Origin: JBBWZH01 sp035544115
GTDB taxonomy: Bacteria > Actinomycetota > Actinomycetes > Mycobacteriales > CADCTP01
Assembly (NCBI GenBank): GCA_963714145.1
Contig: OY970235.1
Span: forward strand, 8,308,001 to 8,372,000
Direction: 5' to 3'
Length of the DNA stretch: 64,000 nucleotides
Below the pieces are notes generated by a model that worked only from the letters and a program-made list of their open reading frames with translations, searched no databases and was not told where the DNA came from. Position 1 is the stretch's first letter. The number at the start of each line of letters is the position of its first letter. Shown here piece by piece: positions 9,048-18,370 of the stretch. A program made the translations under genes and the position numbers.

Positions 9048-9314
9048 TCACTTTCCTTCGGCCCTTCCAGCAGGCCACGCACGTACTCGTACTCGTCTTC
9101 GGCCAAGTGCTTGTGCCGCCGCAACAGTCTCGACCACCTGCTCGGCCGGCATCTGCGTCAGGACCCGCAGCGCGGTGTCCACCAGCGACCCCTGCGAGAC
9201 GTGCAGCCGTCCGGCCAGCGACCGGACCGCCGCCGCTGCCTCCTCCGAGACAGCCAGCGACCGCAGCTTCAGCGGGTGCACGTTGCGGCGGTTGACCACC
9301 GGGTTACGCGGCAC
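9048..9314 (-). CDS. Small ribbon-helix-helix-like protein
   Basis: An 88-residue basic protein lies between the cyclotransferase and amidotransferase genes and overlaps the former by 11 bases. A short strand (LKLRSLAV) is followed by two helices (EEAAAAVRSLAGRLHV, then GSLVDTALRVLTQM), the order of a ribbon-helix-helix DNA-binding fold, and by a basic tail. RHH proteins usually repress their own operon, so binding to the 9830-9856 palindrome is possible. I infer this from fold and position only. Confidence 0.55.
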   Translation of the reverse strand: MPRNPVVNRRNVHPLKLRSLAVSEEAAAAVRSLAGRLHVSQGSLVDTALRVLTQMPAEQVVETVAAAQALGRRRVRVRAWPAGRAEGK

Positions 9315-9729
9315 AGGCGGCCAGCCAGTCGCCGCCGGGTAGCACGTCGGCCTCGGTCAGCCGCGCCAGCACCTCGGGGCCGCCGTGGTACATCCACGCC
9401 TGCCGTGGCCGCCACCGACCGGCAGCGTCCCGGTACCGCACTGGCCGGGGCACCCGCACGTAATGACTGCGCTCCGGCGCGTCGGGCCGGAACCCCTCCA
9501 GCCGGTCCAGCCGCGCCAGCACAGTTTCGTAGTCGGCCGAGGCGATCACCATCAGCTCGCCGGTCACCGTCGAACCCGGCCGGTCAGCCGCGTACGGCAA
9601 CCCAACCACATACAACATGTGATCCAGCGCCACGGCATCGAACTCGGCGACCGTCGCCCTGGCCACCAGCCCGTAGTTCCCCTGCCCGCGGCGCAACGTC
9701 CCGTAGACGAACATTGGAAGATGCCGCAT
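9304..9729 (-). CDS. Gamma-glutamylcyclotransferase-like (AIG2) protein
   Basis: The 141-residue product opens with PMFVYGTLRRGQGNY, the YGTLxxG substrate loop of AIG2/GGCT folds. It continues with GELMVI and LDRLEGFRP, the region holding the catalytic Glu. This family removes gamma-glutamyl groups as 5-oxoproline, or cleaves gamma-glutamylamines. I chose the ATG at 9729; the frame runs to 9843, but its first 38 residues lie in AT-rich promoter-like DNA (TATATA near 9767) and do not look coding. An ATG at 9714 is an alternative. It starts the three-gene minus-strand operon, and its chemistry is the reverse of an amidoligase reaction. Confidence 0.8.
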   Translation of the reverse strand: MRHLPMFVYGTLRRGQGNYGLVARATVAEFDAVALDHMLYVVGLPYAADRPGSTVTGELMVIASADYETVLARLDRLEGFRPDAPERSHYVRVPRPVRYRDAAGRWRPRQAWMYHGGPEVLARLTEADVLPGGDWLAACAA

Positions 9730-9829
9730 CCTCACCACCGCTTCTACCAACCTAGTATAACACATATATACAACGATGACTTCTCTTGACGCTGATGACC
9801 CAGGCGCCTGTCGCCGCAGGCAGGCGCTG

Positions 9830-9856
9830 ATAATCCTTGTCAAGGACAGGGATTAT
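9830..9856. promoter_or_regulatory. Palindromic operator, copy 1
   Basis: Near-perfect inverted repeat: half-sites ATAATCCTTGTC and GACAGGGATTAT are separated by AAG, with one mismatch. The core AATCCnTGTC-AA-s-GACAnGGATT recurs at 20590-20612 before dprA, followed in both cases by AGATAG. It lies between the divergent cyclotransferase operon and the gene at 9864. TTGTCA at 9837-9842 could serve as a -35 box, so a bound protein would block the promoter. Confidence 0.7.
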
Positions 9857-9863
9857 AGATAGC

Positions 9864-10511
9864 ATGGTCTTGTCAGTGAGAGGCGTCGAGCGGGGCGCGC
9901 CAGGTGCCGAGCGTCTGGTTGAGAGGCCCGGACCGGAGCAGGCGATCATGAATGTGTCAGGTGTGCGGGTCCGCCTCGTTGATGGGCGGAAGGGCACGTT
10001 CCGAGCGTGGGCGTCCCGGCCGGCTGCCGGCGAGGACATCTGGCTGGTTGTCCCCGACGACGACACGACGAGCGCCTGCGTCGTCGCCTCGGCCGCCACG
10101 GTTCTCGATGACGTGGAGGCGGTCGCCGGCCCCGACGACCGGTGCGATGCGTGTGAGACTCGGGGGTGGGTGTTCAGCGCCATCGAGTTCGACTCGACCC
10201 GGGCATGGGTCGAGTCATGCGACAACTGCTTCCATCAGACCCCTCAGCGACGCCGACGCAGCCCTGCTTGTGGCGGCTGCTCTCGACCGGTCATCGGCCA
10301 TGTCAGCTCTGCCCCGTCCCGGTGGCTGTGTGGTGAGCAGCGACGAGCAGGCGCCGCGCCGGCCCCAGGGCCTGCTCGGCAGACATCTCCATGGCGCAGT
10401 GGGCAGGGCTTCTGCCTGCCGGCCGACGAGCAGCGCCGGCACCGGCCCTGTAGGCCGATGATCGGAAACACAGAGCGCCCGGCAGCGGTCACGAGTATGA
10501 CTCACGAGTAG
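9864..10511 (+). pseudogene. CxxC-containing accessory protein, probably frameshifted
   Basis: The first 120 codons look coding (VRVRLVDGRKGTFRAW, then CDACETRGWVFSA, then ARAWVESCDNC-like TRAWVESCDNC), with two CxxC pairs that could bind one zinc. After base about 10230 this frame becomes an Arg/Pro-rich composition, while the next frame reads SDADAALLVAAAL, a plausible native continuation. A one-base shift there is the simplest explanation. The operator at 9830-9856 sits directly upstream. Start choices are ATG 9864 or GTG 9876. Function unknown. Confidence 0.5.
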
Positions 10512-10704
10512 CCGGCCACTGGACGGCCACGGCGACGAACTGCTCTACGGACGGTGCGGACGCCGGATCCGATCGCTTGGCCAGGGACAGGGCTACGAAC
10601 ACGTGGTAGACGGGTCCACGGACAGACTCATCCGAATCGATGACGGCCACGTGCCCTGGTGGGCCACTACGAGAGACCTCCGGGACTCTCCGACGGTCGG
10701 CTGA
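10501..10704 (+). pseudogene. Remnant of a small accessory gene
   Basis: The frame reads LDGHGDELLYGRCGRRI, then GYEHVVDGSTDRLIRIDD and GHVPWW up to a stop at 10704. Its composition and third-base GC look coding, but no start codon is available: a stop lies at 10498 and a MTHE start one frame away ends at a TAG. A single-base shift near 10505 probably killed it. Bases 10705-10797 show nothing. Confidence 0.35.
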
Positions 10705-10797
10705 GAGCCCCGGGATAGCCGCGACGGTCGTATCCGGCCCCCACCTGGACGCCCGTCGCGCGTTCCACGGTGGAGCCCGATCGACGACGCGTATCCA

Positions 10798-11874
10798 TTA
10801 CTGTCCGTCATCGCTTGTCACCAGGCCGACCAGCGACTCGCGGCTTCCGATCCCCACCCGACCGGCCCGTACGACCTCTGTCTCGGCCCGCCATTGACCA
10901 TGTTCGCCGCTGACAACGGCGTGCCGACCGGGCCAGTCCTGGACGCGCTGATCACCGCCCTCCGAAGCGCGCCCCGCTGGCCCGCGCCGTACCAGCCTCC
11001 GGGTGTTCACCATCCGCCACCAGCGCGAACTGCGGACCGTCGAAGTGCTTCCGAACGGCGCAGATGCGCACTTGATCATCAGGGGTGAAGGCTTGTGAGC
11101 GTGGGCCTCGGAGTCGGAGGCCAGTGTCAGGCCGACCGAGGGTGATGGCCTTCGGGCTGTGGCGATGTGAGCTCGGCGAGCACCAGCTGCATCGTCGTCA
11201 GGAGACCGGCCGGCTTCCGCGGCGTACCCGCGGATCCGCTGCAGCGCGGCGGCCGATTCCGGGTTCGGCGGCTGCTGCGGCAGCCAGCCGTCGCCGATCC
11301 GCCCGATCCGCCGCAGCACCGGCTCGGCGCTGCCGCCGATCCAGATCGGGATGCCGCCGCGCACCGGCCGGGGCCTGATCCCGGCCTCCTCGATCCTGTG
11401 CCAGCGGCCGCGGTAGGTGATCGTCGGCTCGGCCCAGAGCGCGCGCAACACCTCGATCTGCTCCTCGCTGCGGGCGCCGCGGTTACCGAAGTCCTCGTGC
11501 AGCGCCTCGTACTCGACCGGATTCCAGCCGATCCCGATCCCGAGCCGCAGCCGCCCGCGGCTGAGCACGTCCACCTCGGCCGCCTGCTTGGCCACCAGCG
11601 CCGTCTGCCGCTGCGGCAGGATCAGCACCCCGGTCATCAGCTCGAGCGTCTCGGTGATCGCCGCGAGATACCCGAACAGTACGAACACCTCGTGGAACGA
11701 GTCGGTGTGCGTGTACCCCCGCCATCCCGGCCGGTTCCGTGGATCCGCGCCGAGCACGTGGTCGTAGGCGAGCGCGTGCCGGTAGCCCATCCCCTCCACC
11801 GCGCACGCCCACTTCGCCACATCCGCGGGATCGCTCCCGATCTCCAACTGCGGAAAGACAGCACCGAATCGCAT
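10798..11874 (-). CDS. LLM-class F420-dependent oxidoreductase, C-terminus replaced
   Basis: The true start is ATG 11874 (MRFGAVFPQLEIG); the open frame upstream of it is not coding. Residues 1-225 are a clear luciferase-like TIM barrel of the F420 type: GMGYRHALAYDHVLG, HEVFVLFGYLAAIT, RLRLGIGIGWNPVEYEAL and GIPIWIGGSAEP. Members of the family end about 60 residues later with a conserved helix-strand, but here an unrelated, low-complexity tail of about 130 residues begins near base 11190. The gene is therefore probably broken at its 3' end. On the opposite strand, bases 10990-11098 carry a short coding-like scrap (VFTIRHQRELRTVEVL) that may be the invading DNA. Bases 11875-12153 show no gene. 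Confidence 0.7.
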   Translation of the reverse strand: MRFGAVFPQLEIGSDPADVAKWACAVEGMGYRHALAYDHVLGADPRNRPGWRGYTHTDSFHEVFVLFGYLAAITETLELMTGVLILPQRQTALVAKQAAEVDVLSRGRLRLGIGIGWNPVEYEALHEDFGNRGARSEEQIEVLRALWAEPTITYRGRWHRIEEAGIRPRPVRGGIPIWIGGSAEPVLRRIGRIGDGWLPQQPPNPESAAALQRIRGYAAEAGRSPDDDAAGARRAHIATARRPSPSVGLTLASDSEAHAHKPSPLMIKCASAPFGSTSTVRSSRWWRMVNTRRLVRRGPAGRASEGGDQRVQDWPGRHAVVSGEHGQWRAETEVVRAGRVGIGSRESLVGLVTSDDGQ

Positions 11875-12153
11875 ACCGCCAACCCTGTCCTTCCGCGCGT
11901 GTTCTCCGCACCCGGCTCGCCGCGATTCGGTAACCGGCGCCGAAGGCCGGCCGCCGGACAGCCGAGCCGACCCGGCCGGCGGGCCGCTCAAAACCGCCGA
12001 CCAGACTTGTCGGGCCACGGTCACCGTCGGCGAGCCAGATCGCAGCCGGACGTCCATTCGCCGGCACAAGCTCCGGCCCTGGTGGTATGAATGGCACGAT
12101 GGCTGTGTGTGCCGTACGTCGCGCCGAGCCGCCGAATCGGGGGTGGGGTGGCG

Positions 12154-15100
12154 ATGACGACCGCAGTGGTGTCTCCGCTGGACTACACGTGGCGGACGAC
12201 GGTCCAGATCTTTGCTGACCACCTTTTTGTGGGCTCCGGTTTCTTCGTCCGCCGTGGGATCGTCGTAACCTGCGCCCACGTCGTCGCTGGCCGGACGGAC
12301 TCGGTGACCGTCGTGTGGGACGGTGACCGTGTCGCCGGCACTGTCGTCGTACTGGAGCCGGCCGAGCGGGGCGACGAGAGTCACTACGCCTTTCCTGACC
12401 TGGCGCTGATCCAGTTGCTCGACCCGCGAGACCATCCCGAGGCGTTCATCTACCCGCCGACTCGGACGCTCGTGCCGGGAAAGGTGACGGCGCTGGGCTA
12501 TCGCAACGACTCGCCGGACCCCGGTGTCGTGCAGCATGCTCTACGTTTGGAGATTGCCGGACGTGACGGCCGGCTGACACGGGTGAAGGACGACGAGATC
12601 CCGGCAGGGCTGAGCGGAGCGCCGGTGATCGACAGCCGAACCGGCGAGGTGTACGGGGTCGTCAAGGCGTCTCGCGACTTCGGCGCCGCACGGGGTGGCT
12701 GGATCATCCCCGTCACAGAGGTGGTGTCGACCCTTAATCGGCATCAAGACCAGCTCGTCCTGGCCCCGCGGGATCTGACCCCACGGATGCGGCCGAGCCA
12801 CACGTCTCCGCTGGGTCGCCTGCTTGCAGCGCAGTTGCACGCCTCGGAACGGCTTCCATACCGGCTGGTCGAAGGGCCGGCGCCACCGCTATCGGCGGTG
12901 TATGTGCAGCAACGGGCCGAGGCCCGGTCCCGCCGTAGTGTGACCGGGCCTCCGGGTCCGCCCGAACTGCCGGTCAGGTCGGTGCCGGAGCTACTCAGAA
13001 CGCACCGGCACGCATTGATAGTCGGTGGGCCGGGATCTGGAAAGTCGACGCTGGTACAGCAGATCGTCGCTGAGACCGCCCGATGGTGGCTCGGCGGCCC
13101 GGACTCGGAGGCGCCGGCCCCGCCGTTCGGAGCCTGCGTGGCGTTGCGTGCGGCCGCGATGGACCTGCTCCGGGACGCGCCCTGGTTGCCGTCGCTGGCC
13201 AGCGCCGTCAGCCGCGAGGTCGCGAGCCATCTGGACCGGCCGGTGGACCCGGAGATGTTCACGGGTTCACCGACTCCGGAGGCGGAGTGGCTGATCCTGG
13301 TGGACGGGCTCGACGAGATCCTCGACCCCGACCGGCGGCAGCGCTTGATCGAGGCGTTGAGCGTCCACATCGGTGAGTACGGCACGTCCATGCGTTTCGT
13401 GGTGACGACGCGGCCGCTCGTGGAGGAGGAGTTCGCGCACCTGCGCAGGAAGCTCTTTCCGTCGGTCATGAAATCGCGCTACGGCGAGTACACCTTGCAC
13501 GTTTTCGACGCCGCGAGCCTCCAGATATTCGCCCGCCGGTGGTTCGACGTGCGGACGCCCGGCTCGGGTGAGCGGTACGCGCGCCAATTCCTCCAACGGG
13601 TCACTGAAAGTGACCTCGGCCCGATCGTCAGGGTTCCACTGCTGGCGACCATCGCGGCCGTCGTGTTCGAGCGGGAGCCGGAATCACCGCTGCCCGTGGA
13701 TCGGACTGGCCTGTACGAAACTTTCGTCCTGAGCCTGCTGGACGAGCGGCGTGCCCGGATCCAGACCCGGCAGGCGATCCGCGAGCAGCTTGGCGACGTA
13801 CGGCAGCCTCGCCGAACAGTTCGGCGAATACCTGTTCGACCACACCGAGGACTGTCTCGGATACCTGGCCCGGCACCTTCTCACGAAGAGCGAGCGGTTC
13901 ACGATCGAGACCGCGATGTCATGGCTGGGGTCCCAGCAGGTCGAGGTGCCGAAAGTGCCCCGACTCCGCGATCACCTGCGCGAGTTGCTGCTGAGCACCG
14001 GACTGCTTTCGGTGCAGAGCGGCGAACTGGAGTTCGTACACCAGAGCTTCGCCGAGTACCTCGCCGCCGGCGGCGAGGCGCTGGAGTCGTTCGACCCGTC
14101 GACGTGGCGGCGAAGCGTCCGGCGCGATGGACTCGACAACATCTCGATGTTCACGCTCACCCGATGGGTCAGGCGCGGCAACGACCCGCTGCCGCTGCTG
14201 AACGACCTGCTCCATCCGGGGCTGAGCCTCACCTACCCCGACCTACCCGTCGTCTGCACGCTGCTGGCGGACGGCCTCCCGATGGACCTGGACGGCGGAG
14301 CCGACCTGGTGGCCCGCGCACTGCGCTGCATCCGCCGCCGCCGCTTCGACGAAGGAGACAGCGACCTTCTCCGATCGATGCTGCGAGCCCTTCGCCGCCG
14401 TGACGGCGACGGCGAACGAGTGCGCCGCCTCGCGGCGGACCCGAAGGCCTCGGTTCTGGCCCGTACGGAGGCACTGTGCGTTCTCGCGCTGACCGGCCCG
14501 GAGGCAGAGCGGGCGGCGGCCCGGGCAGCGCTGGTCCGGCTGGGTACGACCTCCGGGGCGAGGCGTGAAGAACGGCTGTGGGCGTTGCACGAACTGGCCG
14601 GCCTCGGTGACCATGCTGACCGCGAGCTCGCCCTCGCCCGCATCGCCGACACGATCGAGACGGCAGTCGACGAGGCCAGCCGCGGCCGGGCCGTGAACTT
14701 GCTGGCCCGGCTTGAGGAACTAGAGATCGCGATCGATGCGCTGCTCGCTCGACTGACCGATCCGCGACTCCCGCCCTCGCACAGGCAGGATGCGCTGGAC
14801 GCGCTGCTGATAGTCCTGCCCGAGACCGTGCCGGACGAGGGCGGGTTGCTGGATCCGTTCGCCGCATTCGGCGCCAGCGTCACCTGGTACATGCCATGGA
14901 CCGAGGTGGCAGGGGAGTCGGCGGTCCGCACGCTGATCAGGATCATGTACAGCGCGCGCATCATGCGCGTCGACCAGATCGGTGCGGCGCTCGCACTGGT
15001 CTCGCTAAGCGACCGCGGCGCGGTCACCTCGGCGATCCGTCGCATCACGTCGACCACCCTGCTGACGTGGCCCGAGCGGATGCGTCTCGCCCGGACGCTC

Positions 15101-15571
15101 CAGCGTGTGGGCTTGTCGCGAGCCGCTTGCGAGCTGCTGGCGTTGCTCGCCCAAGATCGGCACCAGAGCGCATCCCGGCGCGCGGCAGCGGCGGCGCTGA
15201 TGATCCGCTACGGCGACGCGTACGGCGCGGCGGCCGTGCTGGACCATTGGTTCACCGGGGAGGCGGGCCCGCAGATGCGGTTTGCCGCGGTCTGGAGCGT
15301 GACCCAGGCGGGGCGCTCGACCACGGCGTTGGAATGGGCGCAGGTGCTGCTCGACGACCCAGGCCTTCCGACGCGAGTCCGGCTCGACGCCGCATTCCTG
15401 CTGGCTCGTGTCCTCGGCGAATTCGACCAGGCACTTCTCGGCCTGGACGGCTGGAAACGGGCCGCCGGGTGGTGGCGCCCGATGGTCCGAGTCCGGCTCG
15501 CGCGCCGGATCCTGTGGATCGAGGGTTGGCACCGGCTGCTGACCGCGGCTGAGAAGGGGTTGGCGACATGA
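12154..15571 (+). CDS. Trypsin-like protease-NACHT NTPase, one frameshift
   Basis: The start at ATG 12154 follows a GGGGTGG site. Residues 1-200 are a trypsin-fold protease with the full triad: H42 (TCAHVV), D82 (FPDLALI) and S154 (GLSGAP). Residues 285-540 are a NACHT NTPase with Walker A GGPGSGKST (291-299) and Walker B LILVDGLDEIL. Near base 13787 the frame shifts by one base; the next frame continues with SLAEQFGEYLFDHTEDCLG and about 590 residues of HEAT-like helical repeats (sensor). Such STAND proteins sense an invader and unleash the protease, acting as conflict or immunity proteins in actinomycetes. The stop overlaps the Trypco1 gene (ATGA). Whether the shift is real or an assembly error cannot be seen. 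Confidence 0.8.
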
Positions 15572-15903
15572 ACGAGAGCAGGCCCGCACGGACGGTTGAA
15601 GTGGAGCTGCCCGACGGCGAGGTCGTCCTGGCGCAGGTAGCCGTCGTCGACGCCGGCGGGGACGCCGGATTCGTTGATCGACTCAAGCTGGACGACGCCG
15701 GCCGCTCGATCGTCCGGCTTGGCGAATGGGCGTTGCGGTCGGTGCGGGACTCGCTGCCAGACAAACCGGACCGGATCGACCTGGAATTCGGCGTCACATT
15801 GGCGGTGAAATCGGGAAAGCTCACCAGCGTCCTGGCCGAGGCGAGCGGCGAGGCGAGCTTCGTCGTCAAACTCGGCTGGGACAATCTCCGGGACCGGAAG
15901 TAG
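15568..15903 (+). CDS. Trypco1 (CU044_2847-type) protein
   Basis: A 111-residue protein overlaps the stop of the trypsin-NACHT gene by 4 bases. It has the layout of the trypsin-co-occurring domain Trypco1: a beta-rich start (RTVEVELPDGEVVLAQV), a central helix (VRLGEWALRSVRDSL), then DRIDLEFGVTLAVKSGKLTSV and a closing VVKLGW strand. The family is known mainly from its linkage to trypsin-NACHT and related conflict genes; its role is unknown. It may be a substrate, adaptor or inhibitor of the protease. It converges on the membrane-protein gene that ends 4 bases later. Confidence 0.8.
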   Translation: MNESRPARTVEVELPDGEVVLAQVAVVDAGGDAGFVDRLKLDDAGRSIVRLGEWALRSVRDSLPDKPDRIDLEFGVTLAVKSGKLTSVLAEASGEASFVVKLGWDNLRDRK

Positions 15904-15906
15904 TGG

Positions 15907-16422
15907 TCAGCCGGATGCCCGTCGTACCTCCTGCACCCAGGCAGCCACCGGGCTCGTACACGCCGCCGAACTACTGGCAGAGTCGCCCGGCGACAAGCAG
16001 ACGCTGGTGTTCCACCAGGCGATGATGCCGGCCGTAATGGCGGCCACCATCCACAGCCGTACCCGCGACAGGCGAGTGATGCTTCGTCGCGTCGTTCTGG
16101 CTCCCTGGTGCGCCGCGGCAACCGCCGAGATGGTCGCATCGCCCAGTGCGAAGACCCCCGCCGGGACGCGGACCCGGAACAACCGGAATGGCTGCGCCAG
16201 CAAGAAGTTGACCAGCAGCAATGCCGCGCCCACGGCGTCAATGACGGCAGGACTGAGCACCAGCCGACCGGCCCACGGAACGACCCGCCGCACGATGACA
16301 CGTACCACCAGAAACACGATGAGGATCACCGCGGGAACCCAGAGCCTCGCCCGGACGGATTCTGGCAGGCTCTCGCGGAGCCGGATCGCTCCGGCAAAGA
16401 GGTTGTCACGGAGTGCGGTCAT
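15907..16422 (-). CDS. Three-helix membrane protein, unknown function
   Basis: The 171-residue product has three hydrophobic helices: LWVPAVILIVFLVVRVIV (about 28-45), VIDAVGAALLLVNFLLA (about 59-75) and LWMVAAITAGIIAWWN (about 122-137). The segment between the second and third is basic and probably cytoplasmic. It is transcribed divergently from the decayed gene at 16581 and ends 4 bases from the Trypco1 stop. I do not recognise the family. Position suggests an association with the trypsin-NACHT system. Confidence 0.6.
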   Translation of the reverse strand: MTALRDNLFAGAIRLRESLPESVRARLWVPAVILIVFLVVRVIVRRVVPWAGRLVLSPAVIDAVGAALLLVNFLLAQPFRLFRVRVPAGVFALGDATISAVAAAHQGARTTRRSITRLSRVRLWMVAAITAGIIAWWNTSVCLSPGDSASSSAACTSPVAAWVQEVRRASG

Positions 16423-16580
16423 CTTGACACTGACCTCCCTCGGACGAACGGTCTCCGCTCCTGGTGAACGATACCGATTCCGGCCGCGCGCCCGGACCGA
16501 TCTCCGTCCGGTATTTCGGCAGCGGCCGCGAACCGCCGATTGGGCCTGGTAGACAGGCGACGGCGCAGCGGGGAGGCGAC

Positions 16581-18076
16581 GTGGACGAGGTAACCGATCC
16601 GATCGTGTTCGTACGGGAGTTGAGCCGCATCCCGATGTTGCGGCGGACCATCGCAGGACCAGGCGAAACCATTGTCTACGTCACCCGGCGCGGCAAACTG
16701 GAGCAGCCGCGGGGCGGGTTCACCGCCGGCGAGATCTGGTGGCGAGCCCCACGCACCGTGTACGTGGTCGACCTGCGCCAGCACCGGTCTGACGCTCGAC
16801 AGCCCGCCGGCCGGCTCAGACCTGCCCATGGCCTACCTCGAAGTGACCTGGCGGGTGCTGGACGCCCGGCGCGCAGTGGCGAGCCAACCGATCGACGTCG
16901 TCGAAGAATGCCTTCGCCAGTTCGTTCCACAGCTGTTCAGGCTTGGTCAACTGCATGCCGGCGTGGACCAGGTGGACGTCAGCGATGCCGTGCGAGCCAA
17001 CCTCCGCCTGCCCATCGACACCCCGAACGGGCTACGCATCGAGGACTGCGTCGTATGGCTCGGCGCGCGACGGCCAGTGGCCGGTCACGACACGCCGGAC
17101 CCGGAGCCGGCGCGGGCTGGCGAACCGAAGCGCGACGTTGACGGCCGGGCGGCTGGTACACACGACATGCCGCTCCCGATGGATCAGCAAGGTGCAGTGA
17201 GTGCGCCGGACGCGGGGGGTAAGGGCGGCCTGCTGGTGCATGCCCAATTCGTGCCGGACGCAGTGACCATCAGTCCCGCGGCCATGGTGCCGCTCGATAT
17301 CGTTGTCGACAACCATGACAACCGCGCCCGGACCGTCCGGCTCCAACTGGGCGGTGCGATGTATCGGTACAGCAGCCCTCAATTGTCGGTGGTGGACGTT
17401 CCGGCAAACAGCCAGCACCGGCTACCAGTCGAGGTCACAGCATCCCGAACCGGGCCGGAAGGCGGACGTGTCCACGGCCTGACGGTCACGGCAACCGACG
17501 TGGAGGACGGAACGGTTCTCGGCCGGTCCACCGGGCAGATCGCGGTCCGGCCCATGCCCGCGCTGGACGGAGAGTCGCCCGGGCCACATCACGTCACGGA
17601 CCCAGCCGCTGCCGCCATTCCGGTCGTCCTCCATAACCGCGGAAACCTGCCGCTTGACGTTGGTGTCTGTCCGGCCAGCCCCTACTGGTGGGTGCGTCGT
17701 CCCAACAGCCGGCGAGCCCGCCGCCGGATCGCCGCGTTGGACGCTGACATAGAAAGCGTCATCTCGAGACCCGTGGTGCACGGACAAGCTGAATCCGGGC
17801 GAGCGGCGGACCGTAGAACTCCGCTTGACCCTGCCGCGTTACCGACTCGGGTGCACCGAACGTCGGTGGATCGTACCGGTGGGCCTCCGGGCGGCGGGCT
17901 GGGCGCCGATCTGCGTCCTGCTTGATATCCGACAGCGGGCGTCTCGCATGATCAACTTGCCGGGGCTGCCACGACCGCGGAGGACGAATGCCGAGCCGTC
18001 CGCGGACCCGACCGATGGCGACCGGGCCATCGACGGACCCGCTGACCCGGCAGGGGCCCTCGACCGGGCCCGCTGA
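16581..18076 (+). pseudogene. SPFH-like/Ig-like conflict-associated protein, two frameshifts
   Basis: Start GTG 16581 follows GGGGAGG. The first frame gives IVFVRELSRIPML and APRTVYVVDLRQH, then a one-base shift near 16780 moves the gene to the frame reading MAYLEVTWRVLDARRAVAS and VVEECLRQFVPQLFRLG. This part weakly resembles an SPFH/band-7 fold. Two beta-sandwich-like domains follow (LLVHAQFVPDAVTISPAAM; VPLDIVVDNHDNRARTVRL). A second shift near 17770 leads to LNPGERRTVELRLTLPRYR and an end at about 18076. Two shifts plus the one in the trypsin-NACHT gene suggest a decaying locus or a stretch of poor base calls. Confidence 0.5.
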
Positions 18077-18096
18077 GCGACCCGACTCCGGCGAGG

Positions 18097-18309
18097 TTGA
18101 CCGCGGCGTGGCCGGGCGAGAAATGTGGGTGGGCGACGGAGCTGTTGCCGTTGACGTACGAGTGCCCGACGCACCATGTCGGGCTCACCGACCTTGTGGT
18201 CGAGGTGCTGGACGAGGATCAGCCGGCGGCGGTGGCCTACCGCCGGCTCCGGCGCTGGGCGGAGTTCCGGGGTAGTTGCCACCCGCCCGGCGACCGTCCC
18301 CAGAATTGA
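18097..18309 (+). CDS. Small hypothetical protein
   Basis: A 70-codon frame with very high third-base GC begins at a TTG and reads CGWATELLPLTYECPTHHVG, then LVVEVLDEDQPAAVAYRRL. A Cys/His cluster could bind metal. The start codon and ribosome site are weak, so this may be the 3' end of a decayed gene. Function unknown. Confidence 0.35.
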   Translation: MTAAWPGEKCGWATELLPLTYECPTHHVGLTDLVVEVLDEDQPAAVAYRRLRRWAEFRGSCHPPGDRPQN

Positions 18310-18370
18310 CCGGCTACAGCGCGCCAACGAAACTGCCCCGCTGATCCACGCCGGGGGGGCCTGCGGGCAC

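Noticed and set aside
7758..9755. Long plus-strand open frames opposite the amidotransferase operon
   Set aside because: Low-complexity Arg/Pro/Ser composition; the minus strand carries three recognisable protein families.
11875..12537. N-terminal extension of the LLM oxidoreductase frame
   Set aside because: Family proteins begin at MRFGAVF; the extension lies opposite the trypsin-NACHT start and has no coding motif.
13751..15571. NACHT C-terminal half as a separate gene with its own start
   Set aside because: The apparent start lies inside the upstream coding region and has no ribosome site; a frameshift in one gene fits better.
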